Counted from the first letter of the stretch, positions 25,380-33,347 are shown. The stretch: 43,190 nucleotides of DNA from an uncultured Muribaculaceae bacterium (GCA_910576775.1 CAJTJV010000024.1:1-43190), one strand, 5' to 3'. The notes: a model not told the origin generated them from the sequence alone. Translations and numbers: made by a program.

Positions 25380-26717
25380 TTATTCTTTGATTGTTACACA
25401 GTGTCTTGTAATATATGGATTCCCAACGTTCCCAGAGGTTTTCTCTGGTTCATAATACGAATTATCAAACCAACCGTCATAATCACCTCCCCAACCCCAA
25501 TGCGAATAGCACAGAATCGATTCTTTTATTTCAGAGCTAACAAGTTTCCAATCATATTTGGGCGTCGAGGGCTCGATTGATAATGTGATATCCGATTCAT
25601 AGCGTTCTTCCAATATTCGTTTATATGATAATCCATCAATTACCCATGCATGAGACTCATCTCCTCTCGTACCTCCGATAATGGCTACGCCTTCTTGCAT
25701 TGCAGTCTTAATGCTTACATCTTTAAAAGATAGTCTACTACTGACTGTGTAACCGTTAAGATATTTACGAAGAGTCAGAGGTATTCTTGTGACGCTGGTG
25801 GAGGATACGGAGTCTGCACGATATCCGGTATAGGCATCTTTTCCTAATTGTCGGATAAAATGAGCTATAGTATTATGTGTTGAAGGGGAACAGGCGCATT
25901 CTCCCCAGTGAATTGATTTGTCATGGTAAATTTCCAATGCGCTTTTGTGATTGAATATTTCCGCCCAAGATATTATTTCATTATCGCGTTGCCTCTCCGG
26001 AAAAGTATATTCTATTGATGTTTTAATATTATTCTTGCCAAGGTAATATGCGATGACGCTTCCCATGGCAATTGGTGCGCAGCCGGCAGTTTTGTTGGGG
26101 CAAAAATAACCGTAAATATTTTCGCCTCCTTTAATTCCTAATTGATTCCAGCGAAATTCCTCTCCCAAACGAGGTTCTATTTTAATCTCTTCAAGTGTAG
26201 ATCTTTTGTATCTTACGTATTTTCCGTTTTCGATATATGGAGTACTCGGGTCATTACCCCATATTGGGTCGAGCTTGCCGATTCGTGCTGCATTAGCTTT
26301 CGCTTCTGATACAAACATATTGAACCCGGGGTTGCCAGTTCCTATTGCCGGGTCGTAGCTGCCTTCAGGTACTACTGCAATTACCGGGTTAGAATAGTCT
26401 TTTGCTGATATTAGCGCAAAACCGTTGTTGTCCTTGAAATTTACTACATAAATCAAGGTGTCTTCAGAGTTGCGAGATGTGGACTCTCCGATTATTTTGA
26501 TGTCGGAAAAATCCGCAATTCTCTTTTCAGTCCTGCTTGTGGGTTTTAGAATCTGATTTGCAGCCTGATTTGCAGTTGCTACAGCCCACTCCAGTTTAGT
26601 TTGTACTTTGTTTGCTTTTGTTGGCTGCTCTATTATACAGCTTTCATCAAAGCTGGAGCATCCACTGAAGAAGAATGCAAAAATGAGAAATGATAAAAAT
26701 AATCTAAGGTGCTTCAT
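25380..26717 (-). CDS. C10 family (streptopain/SpeB-type) cysteine protease lipoprotein
   Basis: A 445-residue papain-like protease. The lipoprotein signal (MKHLRLFLSFLI...FFFSGC) puts the lipid on Cys20. A Spi/pro-domain-like N-terminal half follows to about residue 160. The catalytic Cys is in NKTAGCAPIAMGSV (Cys213), the catalytic His in ESHAWVIDG (His356), and the C10 hallmark HWGWGGDYDGWFDN comes later. The frame opens 11 codons earlier at 26750, but the promoter at 26748-26755 predicts transcription beginning near 26742, so the ATG at 26717 is used. Bacteroides C10 relatives degrade host proteins. The serpin follows directly. Confidence 0.92.
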   Translation of the reverse strand: MKHLRLFLSFLIFAFFFSGCSSFDESCIIEQPTKANKVQTKLEWAVATANQAANQILKPTSRTEKRIADFSDIKIIGESTSRNSEDTLIYVVNFKDNNGFALISAKDYSNPVIAVVPEGSYDPAIGTGNPGFNMFVSEAKANAARIGKLDPIWGNDPSTPYIENGKYVRYKRSTLEEIKIEPRLGEEFRWNQLGIKGGENIYGYFCPNKTAGCAPIAMGSVIAYYLGKNNIKTSIEYTFPERQRDNEIISWAEIFNHKSALEIYHDKSIHWGECACSPSTHNTIAHFIRQLGKDAYTGYRADSVSSTSVTRIPLTLRKYLNGYTVSSRLSFKDVSIKTAMQEGVAIIGGTRGDESHAWVIDGLSYKRILEERYESDITLSIEPSTPKYDWKLVSSEIKESILCYSHWGWGGDYDGWFDNSYYEPEKTSGNVGNPYITRHCVTIKE

Positions 26718-26747
26718 ATATGGATATGTATAATTTGTGTATGTTTT

Positions 26748-26779
26748 CAAAGTTATGCAAATTAATGCAAAATAGCAAG
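26748..26779 (-). promoter_or_regulatory. Promoter of the protease-serpin operon
   Basis: On the minus strand a CTTG (26776-26779) lies 20 nt upstream of TAACTTTG (26748-26755, TAnnTTTG). The predicted start, near 26742, leaves about 25 nt of leader to the ATG at 26717 and rules out the upstream ATG at 26750. Confidence 0.65.
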
Positions 26780-26959
26780 TGGCAATATGTTAATTAACGT
26801 ATTTAACTATATAGAATGCTGTTTTGATATAAATAGTTGAAGCAACGAGTAAAAGCAGCAAGAACGTATATTGAATTATTGTGATTATATAGCCTATTAT
26901 TATGGTTACTTTTCGTTATTATTTGAGAAATGTTTTTGTCAGTTTAATTAAAAACTAAC

Positions 26960-27197
26960 AAAACAAGCATGGGTTCCTTCTCGCGAGGGAACCCATGCAG
27001 CGTTTTAATGACTTAAAACAATTACATAACTAACATAAAACACATTTTCCTTAATTGATTTGTATTCGAGGACTGATGCCCCGGGCGCAGAATGTGCCCG
27101 ACACATAGTTGAAAGTCCGCTGAATACTTAGATTGTCATTAAGTACTAATAAATAAACTAACCCTAAAAAACTGAAAAATAATATCGTTCTTATTTT
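26960..27197 (-). ncRNA. Candidate small RNA in the protease/regulator gap
   Basis: On the minus strand a -7 box TATCTTTG (27204-27211) precedes about 235 nt without a convincing ORF, ending at a strong hairpin (26967-26977/26988-26998) with a T-rich tail (TTGTTTTG). Inside, the inner hairpin CGGGC/GCCCG (near 27085-27103) is enclosed by GGACT/AGTCC, which suggests a folded RNA. No TTTG is visible at the -33 position. It could instead be the 3' trailer of the DUF6377 gene that stops at 27341, but a 370-nt trailer would be long. I do not recognise a named RNA family. Confidence 0.36.
26967..26998 (-). terminator. Intrinsic terminator
   Basis: A perfect 11-bp stem, GCATGGGTTCC (26967-26977) with GGAACCCATGC (26988-26998), closes a 10-nt loop. 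On the minus strand it is followed by TTGTTTTGTTAGTTTTT. It ends transcripts coming from the right, either the candidate RNA or the DUF6377 gene. Confidence 0.7.
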
Positions 27198-27340
27198 GTA
27201 GTACAAAGATAATGCATATTTTTGGAATCCGCACTATAAATCTGCCTTAATTCAAATAAAATTAAGTGTTTTTAAGGGTCTTAACATCTGTAAATCAGAC
27301 TTTGTGCTAATTTGGTGATTTTTCGTTAATTTAGATAATG

Positions 27341-28882
27341 CTATGATAACGAACTTATTTTCATTATGTCGTCTTCGAAGGTGTTGCGGTTTATAGCCTT
27401 GCTTTTCAGACGGTTGCGGTATGCATAGATGGTGTTGAGCGAATAGTTCAGCATTTGTGCGATGCGTTGGCTTTCTTCAATGCCGAGGCGCATGAAAGCA
27501 AGCATACGCAACTCTGTGTTAAGAGGTTCGCCGGAACGGTGCTCGATTTTATACTCCGGTTTCAACAGAGCGTTCACCTGTTCTACAAATGTGGGGTAGA
27601 TATGGAGGAAAGCGCTGTCGAACATGTCATAGAACTCTCGGCTTTGTTCCTCAATGAATTTCCCTGATTTCGTCATATTCAGTAATTCTTCGCTCCTTCC
27701 GGCTGTAAGTTTGCGTGCTACGAGTTTGCCGAGATGATTGAGCTTATCCATGTAAAATGTGCAAAGTTGCAGGAATTCCGAGATATAGACTTCTTTGGCA
27801 TCGTTCGCGTTGCGCAGTTTTTGTTGCAGCTGTTGCATCTTGCGCATCTCGGATCGGAGAAATAAAAGAGTTACAACCATTACGATGATAAGAACGCACA
27901 TTATAAGTATGACAAAGTACAGGGTGTCGCGGCTTGTCGCAAGTCGGCTTGTGTATGCGCGTTCGATAATCGGCAGCGATTCCACTGTCTGAATCATACG
28001 CAGCGTCGCTCCGCAGGCAACAGCGTTTTCGAGCGCGCTGGCGAGGTAATGATGTGCGCGGGATATGTCGCCGGTGGTGTATAGGTGGTTTCCAAGCTCC
28101 TGCAATGAAGCGACTTCGCGCGTAGCCGATTTTACATCGTGTATGGCAGATACTGCAAGATAATATGTCTCGGCGGTGGTATCGTTGTTTTCACGGGCAA
28201 TCATGGCGAGATAATAGGCTGTGCTGGCCATGATTCTATTGTTTGCAGAAGCGTCTTCCAATACTTTTTTCAGAATTACCTGCGCGCGTGAGTACTGGCG
28301 TATGTTGTAGTAATATTCTCCGAGGTGGAAATGGTACTCAAGACTGTTGGGCGGAAGCACCTCAAGGAGTTTACGTTGCATCTGGAGCTGTTTTTCCTGT
28401 ATATGTATGGCATCCGCGGGTAAGTCTTTGAAAAATGCTTTTGTGAATCCGTACATCTGTCGCCCTGCGTCATAATACTGGGAGAGCAAAGCTTCCGGCA
28501 GGCTGTCGGGATTAATCTGGGAATAGTATTGCTGAGCTTTTTCAAACAGGCCTTCCAAGGGTAGCTGTGCGCCAAGATGCCATAGGAACGGATAGCGGTC
28601 GGAACCGCGGCTACGGCTCAGCCCGTAGGAGAGATATGTTATTGCGGAGTCGTTGTCGAAGCCGATATATGCTTCGCCGACGGCCAGGATGCGCTCAGGT
28701 GTGGGTTTGATTTCTGCAAGTGCACGCAGGTTGGCAATGTGGTTCTTTCGTTCTTTCTCGTAATCCGGTTGCTGTTCAAGTATTTCTTCAAGTTCCTGGA
28801 GGACACGGTTCAAGTCTTCCTCGTCAATTGCAAAAGCTGGAAGGAAGACGCAGAAGGCGATGATTGCGAGGGCTTTGCGCAT
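27341..28882 (-). CDS. DUF6377 regulator: exported TPR sensor with transmembrane helix and HTH
   Basis: A 513-residue membrane-spanning regulator. A signal peptide or N-terminal anchor (residues 1-18) is followed by TPR-like helical repeats (about 50-300), one transmembrane helix (about 320-345, FVILIMCVLIIVMVVTLLF), a coiled-coil linker and a cytosolic C-terminal part. The last 70 residues hold a LuxR-like helix-turn-helix (RLGIEESQRIAQMLNYSL...YAYRNRLKSKAI). Such proteins in Bacteroidetes usually sit by polysaccharide-utilisation or stress genes and are thought to pass an envelope signal to DNA. It starts 3 nt after the mutL stop, and no SusC/SusD pair is nearby. Confidence 0.87.
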   Translation of the reverse strand: MRKALAIIAFCVFLPAFAIDEEDLNRVLQELEEILEQQPDYEKERKNHIANLRALAEIKPTPERILAVGEAYIGFDNDSAITYLSYGLSRSRGSDRYPFLWHLGAQLPLEGLFEKAQQYYSQINPDSLPEALLSQYYDAGRQMYGFTKAFFKDLPADAIHIQEKQLQMQRKLLEVLPPNSLEYHFHLGEYYYNIRQYSRAQVILKKVLEDASANNRIMASTAYYLAMIARENNDTTAETYYLAVSAIHDVKSATREVASLQELGNHLYTTGDISRAHHYLASALENAVACGATLRMIQTVESLPIIERAYTSRLATSRDTLYFVILIMCVLIIVMVVTLLFLRSEMRKMQQLQQKLRNANDAKEVYISEFLQLCTFYMDKLNHLGKLVARKLTAGRSEELLNMTKSGKFIEEQSREFYDMFDSAFLHIYPTFVEQVNALLKPEYKIEHRSGEPLNTELRMLAFMRLGIEESQRIAQMLNYSLNTIYAYRNRLKSKAINRNTFEDDIMKISSLS

Positions 28883-28885
28883 TGC

Positions 28886-30772
28886 TTAGCGTGTGGCGAA
28901 GCGTTGTACTATTTCTTCGTTGTTTACAATTATCACGATAGGAAGACCGTCGGGAGTGATCGACGGTTCGGAGCAGCGCGACAAATCGGCGACAATGCTG
29001 TCCATGTCGGCTACGGAGAGGGGCTGAGCGGGTTTTATGGCAGCGGAGCGTGCCATTGAAAGCGCCAACGGGCGGTGAATCATCGTCGGATCTGGATTTT
29101 CTGTCTCGGCGATATCGTCGATCATGGTAATCAAAGTATCGGAAGGAGCCGCGTCGTGGAGCTGTATGGGGACGGCTGTGAGATTCCATGTCATGTCGTC
29201 TTTTTTCTCCACAGCAAAACCGAGGTCGGAGAATTCTTTGCTGTAAGTCTGCAATATGGCGGCGCGGGCAGCCGACAATTCGAAATCTTCGGGGAATATC
29301 AGAATCTGCGAGGACAGAGGGCCTTCAGAGAGGCGCGTCATGAATCGTTCGAACAATATTCTCGTATGTGCGCGATGCTGCGATATTATCATCAGACCTT
29401 GTTTCGAACTGCATATTATGTATCTGTTTTGCAGTTGGAAGCACGCCGGAGCTTTTTCTATAATGCTGTCGTCGGGAAGAAGAGTGCAGTCCCGGCTCTC
29501 CACAAGGTCTGTCATGTCGGCTGCCGCGCAGGCTTCGGTAAAGGCGTCGTCGCGTCTCCGGGCAAAACTGTCATATAGTTTCTGCCAGTCGGAACTTATA
29601 TTCTTGCGATGCTCGTAAGTCGGCGCAGGCTTCCATGTTCCGGCATCATGGTTGTCGGAAGCAGCGCGGAAAGGATTGAAATCAGGGTCGAAATCGTCGC
29701 CGGGGGCAGCGATGTTTGCGTCGGGGTTGAAGAGTGGTATATCGGGTGCGTCGGAATCGAAATCGAGGGTGCTTCCGGCTTGGGATTTTCCGAGGGTTTC
29801 CCGTATGGTAGCCTCGAGAATCTGCCATATGGCCTGCTCGTGCTCGAACTTTATTTCGTGTTTCTGCGGATGGATATTGACATCGATCGTGGCGGGGTCG
29901 ACGGTGAAATTTATGAAATACGACGGCTGTGTGTCGGGAGAGATGAGCTGCTCGTAGCATTTCATCACAGCTTTGTGGAAAAACAGATGGCGCATGTTGC
30001 GGCCATTGACAAACATGAATTGCTGGTAGCCACGTTTGCGGGCGAAACGGGGGAAGAGGGTGAAGCCTTCGATTTTCACCAAGGCTGTCTCTGTCTCGAA
30101 ATGCAGAAGCTGCTGTTCGAGATTTTTGCCGAAAAGGGAGCCAATGCGTTGTTTCAGATTGCCCGGTCCGAACCGATGAAGTGTCACATCGTTGTGAATC
30201 AGAGTGAACGCTATGTTGGTGTTTACAAGTGCCAACCGTTCGAATTCATGCAGGATATGGCTGAGCTCAATGCTGTCTTTTTTCAGAAACTTTCGGCGAG
30301 CCGGCATGTGGAAGAACAGGTTTTTTACCATCAGGTTGGTGCCCGGAACACATGTGCACGGTTCCTGCCCTTCGAATTTCGATTCGTTGATGAGCAGGCG
30401 GGTTCCTACCGATTCCCCTTTCTGCATTGTGCGGAGATCGATCTGTGCTACTGCGGCTATCGATGGCAGAGCCTCGCCGCGGAACCCCATCGTGTGTAAG
30501 CTGAAAAGGTCGGCCGCGGATGCAATTTTGCTTGTGGCATGGCGTTCAAATGCCATGCGCGCATCGGTGGGCGTCATTCCGCAGCCGTTGTCTACAACCT
30601 GGATAAGGGTGCGACCCGCATCTTTGAGGATGATGCTTATATCTGTCGCTCCGGCGTCGACGGCATTCTCTACAAGTTCTTTTATGACGGATGCGGGACG
30701 TTGGATAACCTCTCCGGCGGCGATCTGGTTGGCGACGGAGTCGGGTAGCAGGCGTATTACATCTGAGTTCAT
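28886..30772 (-). CDS. mutL: DNA mismatch repair protein MutL
   Basis: A 628-residue mismatch repair ATPase. The GHKL ATPase motifs are complete: VIKELVENAVDAGA, VVDNGCGM, RHATSKI and GFRGEALPS. The C-terminal dimerisation domain is present. The endonuclease motif DQHAx2Ex4E is not evident: the equivalent place near residue 462 reads ISQHRAH, and the end reads TPDGLP rather than CPHGRP. The frame stays open 40 codons further up, but RLLPDSVANQIAAGEVIQRP begins right after the ATG at 30772, as in all MutL. A -7 box four bases before this ATG suggests a leaderless or nearly leaderless mRNA. Confidence 0.95.
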   Translation of the reverse strand: MNSDVIRLLPDSVANQIAAGEVIQRPASVIKELVENAVDAGATDISIILKDAGRTLIQVVDNGCGMTPTDARMAFERHATSKIASAADLFSLHTMGFRGEALPSIAAVAQIDLRTMQKGESVGTRLLINESKFEGQEPCTCVPGTNLMVKNLFFHMPARRKFLKKDSIELSHILHEFERLALVNTNIAFTLIHNDVTLHRFGPGNLKQRIGSLFGKNLEQQLLHFETETALVKIEGFTLFPRFARKRGYQQFMFVNGRNMRHLFFHKAVMKCYEQLISPDTQPSYFINFTVDPATIDVNIHPQKHEIKFEHEQAIWQILEATIRETLGKSQAGSTLDFDSDAPDIPLFNPDANIAAPGDDFDPDFNPFRAASDNHDAGTWKPAPTYEHRKNISSDWQKLYDSFARRRDDAFTEACAAADMTDLVESRDCTLLPDDSIIEKAPACFQLQNRYIICSSKQGLMIISQHRAHTRILFERFMTRLSEGPLSSQILIFPEDFELSAARAAILQTYSKEFSDLGFAVEKKDDMTWNLTAVPIQLHDAAPSDTLITMIDDIAETENPDPTMIHRPLALSMARSAAIKPAQPLSVADMDSIVADLSRCSEPSITPDGLPIVIIVNNEEIVQRFATR

Positions 30773-30776
30773 GCGG

Positions 30777-30808
30777 CAAAGATAATCAATCCTCCGAACT
30801 AAAGCAAC
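30777..30808 (-). promoter_or_regulatory. Promoter of mutL-DUF6377
   Basis: On the minus strand GTTG (30805-30808), 20 nt and TATCTTTG (30777-30784) form a good Bacteroidetes promoter. The -7 box ends four bases before the mutL ATG, so transcription should start at or next to the start codon. The -33 element lies within the last codons of the RING/TerD gene. Confidence 0.6.
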
Positions 30809-32955
30809 AATGTGGCGACGGCAGCACTGTCTGCTGCCCATCGTATATCGAAAATTCTGTCGGCATCTTCTTTTTCGGAGCTTATGCGGCATCCGCGGGC
30901 TTTGGCGTAAATTTCAAGCAATTCGCCGATACTCACTTTTGAACGCAGTTTGTCTACAAGCGCTTTTACTCCAGCTATATCGAGTTGTTCCATGCGCTGA
31001 GTGGAATTGGGAAGCTCGAGCCATGTGATTGAGCGGGAATCCACGTCAAGGATACCGAATACGAGGCCTCGTGAGGGGTTGGCGCTGATGTGAACAATAT
31101 GTTGCACTGCCGATGGGTCGTAGGCGACTCCGGTATCGTCGTTTACAGTCATCGGACTTTCCGAATCCATCCAGCCGACACGCAGATTCGGTGACAGTCG
31201 GTCGGTGGAATATGCGTTGCATGCGAAAACGACATAGTGCGCTCCGGAGGCTTTGAGGCGGGGTATGTCAAGCTCGATATACTCTGCGGTGCCGATATTG
31301 TCGGGTATGTGTTGGATGTCGCCGCTATGGGTCGCACCTTCGGGGTAGAGATTGTAGTAAGCACAGTCTTCCGTGGAGCCGTCATATAGAATCTTCGCGC
31401 TCAGGTCCATGTCGAGATGTTGTGCGGGCAGCCCTTGCCCCCATTGCAGGAAAAGACGTACATTGTCGCCTCTGACATTGAATACCTGGCCTTGAAGGGC
31501 GATGGCGTTGTCGCTTACGCTTATTCCGCGGTCTCCTACGGGAACGGGGATGTTCCACAATTCATTATCGATAAATAAAGTCTCGTCCAACGGTCCTTTG
31601 GCGCGGTAGCGTGTAAGAAAATAATTATCGGCCATGGTTTTTATCGCCGCTATGCATTCCTGCCGCTCCTGCTCCGATAGGGTGGAGGCCTTTGGATTGG
31701 CTTCTATCGACACACGTCTGCCGTCGGCGAGGGATACGCTTCGCGGGCTGTATGCCGCGAACCACAAAGGTGCGGCGCCGGCCAAAGTGCACATCATGCG
31801 TGGTGGCAGTTTGTCCTCTATGGTGCGGAAAGCTGTCAGAACCGGTTCTGCTCCGGCTGTCAGCATTGTGCTGAAAAGGCGACGAGTGAAAGCTCCGGGA
31901 CGTTCGCAGAGCAGCTCCAGAGACCGGGAGAAATCTCCGACAGTTTCAGCTGCCTCTATCTCGCCGCTCCAGGTAGAATAGGCCTTACGGTAAAATACAT
32001 CGAGAAGCTTTTGAAGATACGTCAGATTTAGCCGGCGCGCATATTCGGTCAAACGAAGCGCGCGGATGAACCGTACCCAAATTTCGCGGTTTGGATTCAT
32101 TTGTTCGCATACTGAGGCAGACTCTGTGGCGATGCTGTCGAGCCATTGTGCTACGGCTTTACAACGCGGCCGGTTGTAATGAAGATGGAAGGCCGGATTA
32201 TCGAACTTTTTGATGATACGCACAGAGCCGGTATTGCAGTACCACAGCATGCGCATAAGCATAGGGGCGTCGGAGATGAGGTCAAGCGCTTCCTGTATTT
32301 TGTCTTTTTTGAAAAGCTCACCCGAGAGCATTATGCAGGTCTCTGTATTGCCGAAGCGTATGCCTGCGGGGATTCCGTAGTAATCAGCGAGGACCGCAAG
32401 AGAAGCGGCGTCGGTGGCGGATGGTGGCACAGGTGCCTCTATGATACCACGCATCAGATGCTTCATGTCCTTGTCTGTCATGCGTCCGAGAACGGTTGAA
32501 GGCGCCGAGCCTCCGACATTGGCGCCGGGGGTGTACCGGAAAGGCGTTCCGCAGAGCGGGCAGCCATTATAGCGGCTCATGTCGAAAAGTCCGGGAGGAA
32601 TGACGTGCCCGCACGGCAGTTCCTTGCCGTTGATGAATCCTTTCGGGAATGCGTTTATGAAATAGCCGAGTCTATGGTCTGCCCATGTCTCGCCGGTCGG
32701 GCGGAGCCAGTTTTTGATAAGCGATGCCCAGTTGAGGCGAGTGCCGAATATGTCCTCGATAGCGGAGATAATATTTCGTATGTCATTGTCGGATATTGCG
32801 TTGACGGAGTGAAGGGCATCTTCGGAGAGTGTGTATCCGTGGTCGGCGAGGCTTTTTACAAGAGCCGCCGCCGAAGGCGACATGACGGATGATTCTTCCG
32901 AGGGGAGATAGAGAGCGTTGTGGCGTAAAGCTATTTTCTGTAATTCTGTGTTCAT
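30799..32955 (-). CDS. RING-finger plus TerD-like stress protein (MXAN_6230/SCO0854-like)
   Basis: A 718-residue cytosolic protein. Near residues 113-137 is a RING/treble-clef-like zinc site, LPCGHVIP then GCPLCG (Cys115, His117, Cys132, Cys135). The middle (about 140-490) is helical and unassigned. From about 495 to 650 a TerD-like beta-sandwich is visible: LFLQWGQGLP, CAYYNLY, ATHSGD (543-546) and EYIELDIPRL, followed by VVFACNAYS. TerD domains bind calcium and belong to tellurite/stress Ter systems. I recall this combination from the MXAN_6230/SCO0854 family. No terC, telA or other ter genes are near. It starts after a hairpin leader; mutL follows 26 nt downstream with its own promoter. 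Confidence 0.75.
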   Translation of the reverse strand: MNTELQKIALRHNALYLPSEESSVMSPSAAALVKSLADHGYTLSEDALHSVNAISDNDIRNIISAIEDIFGTRLNWASLIKNWLRPTGETWADHRLGYFINAFPKGFINGKELPCGHVIPPGLFDMSRYNGCPLCGTPFRYTPGANVGGSAPSTVLGRMTDKDMKHLMRGIIEAPVPPSATDAASLAVLADYYGIPAGIRFGNTETCIMLSGELFKKDKIQEALDLISDAPMLMRMLWYCNTGSVRIIKKFDNPAFHLHYNRPRCKAVAQWLDSIATESASVCEQMNPNREIWVRFIRALRLTEYARRLNLTYLQKLLDVFYRKAYSTWSGEIEAAETVGDFSRSLELLCERPGAFTRRLFSTMLTAGAEPVLTAFRTIEDKLPPRMMCTLAGAAPLWFAAYSPRSVSLADGRRVSIEANPKASTLSEQERQECIAAIKTMADNYFLTRYRAKGPLDETLFIDNELWNIPVPVGDRGISVSDNAIALQGQVFNVRGDNVRLFLQWGQGLPAQHLDMDLSAKILYDGSTEDCAYYNLYPEGATHSGDIQHIPDNIGTAEYIELDIPRLKASGAHYVVFACNAYSTDRLSPNLRVGWMDSESPMTVNDDTGVAYDPSAVQHIVHISANPSRGLVFGILDVDSRSITWLELPNSTQRMEQLDIAGVKALVDKLRSKVSIGELLEIYAKARGCRISSEKEDADRIFDIRWAADSAAVATLLL

Positions 32956-33026
32956 AGACGTAAAAAGGGCAATCGAACGGCTGGTTTCCTAATAAACAAG
33001 AAGTAAGTCGTTCTTGGCCCTTTGTT
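32956..33026 (-). promoter_or_regulatory. Hairpin leader of the RING/TerD gene (possible attenuator)
   Basis: The predicted transcript starts near 33023-33026 and is almost entirely one hairpin. AAAGGGC (33017-33023) pairs with GCCCTTT (32964-32970), and GAACG (33009-33013) with CGTTC (32975-32979), around a loop of about 29 nt. The stem is followed by a T-run (TTTTTA) and then the ATG at 32955 within 10 nt. This is a terminator-like fold or a roadblock to translation sitting on the start codon. Confidence 0.5.
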
Positions 33027-33050
33027 CGGCAAAAATACGAATTAATTTTG
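33021..33050 (+). promoter_or_regulatory. Promoter upstream of the AraC remnant
   Basis: TTTG (33021-33024), 18 nt and TAATTTTG (33043-33050) form a plausible plus-strand promoter. It interlocks with the divergent RING/TerD promoter and with the base of that gene's leader hairpin. Confidence 0.45.
33030..33037 (-). promoter_or_regulatory. Promoter (-7 box) of the RING/TerD gene
   Basis: On the minus strand TATTTTTG fits TAnnTTTG. No clear -33 TTTG is seen. It overlaps, back to back, a plus-strand promoter (33021-33050). Confidence 0.5.
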
Positions 33051-33072
33051 AAACAGCCATGTTGCTTTATGA

Positions 33073-33279
33073 CTGTTTTTGATAAGATTATTCGGACGTA
33101 CTGCGCGGCAATGGATAAACGAGCGGGTTATTCTCGAGGCTAAGGTGCTTTTGAAAAGCGAACATCTGACAATTCAGCAGATTGGCGACATGCTTAATTT
33201 TGCCAATCAGTCGTTTTTCGGCGTTTTTTTCAAAAAAGCCACAGGCCGTTCCCCTAAAAGTTACCGAGAGGAGAATTAG
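33073..33279 (+). pseudogene. AraC-family regulator, C-terminal remnant
   Basis: Only the last 68 codons of an AraC/XylS-type DNA-binding domain remain: LFGRTARQWINERVILEAK, then the second helix-turn-helix LTIQQIGDMLNFANQSFF and the family ending KKATGRSPKSYREEN. The in-frame stop at 33070-33072 and the lack of any ATG show that the N-terminal sensor half and first HTH helix (about 200 residues) are gone. A TTG at 33079 is the only available start. A promoter is still visible upstream. Function is unlikely. Confidence 0.8.
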
Positions 33280-33302
33280 CCTGTGGCGGGAATCGTTTTT
33301 TT
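33238..33302 (+). terminator. Terminator after the AraC remnant
   Basis: GCCACAGGC (33238-33246) pairs with GCCTGTGGC (33279-33287) over a 32-nt loop, followed by a T-run at 33296-33302. The left arm lies within the last codons of the AraC remnant. Confidence 0.5.
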
Positions 33303-33347
33303 AACAGAGGCCATGTAGAAAAGCCTCGTATAGGAGATGCCGGATAA

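Noticed and set aside
29609..30499. Plus-strand open frame of 296 codons inside mutL
   Set aside because: Antisense to conserved MutL ATPase sequence; its translation shows no recognisable domain.
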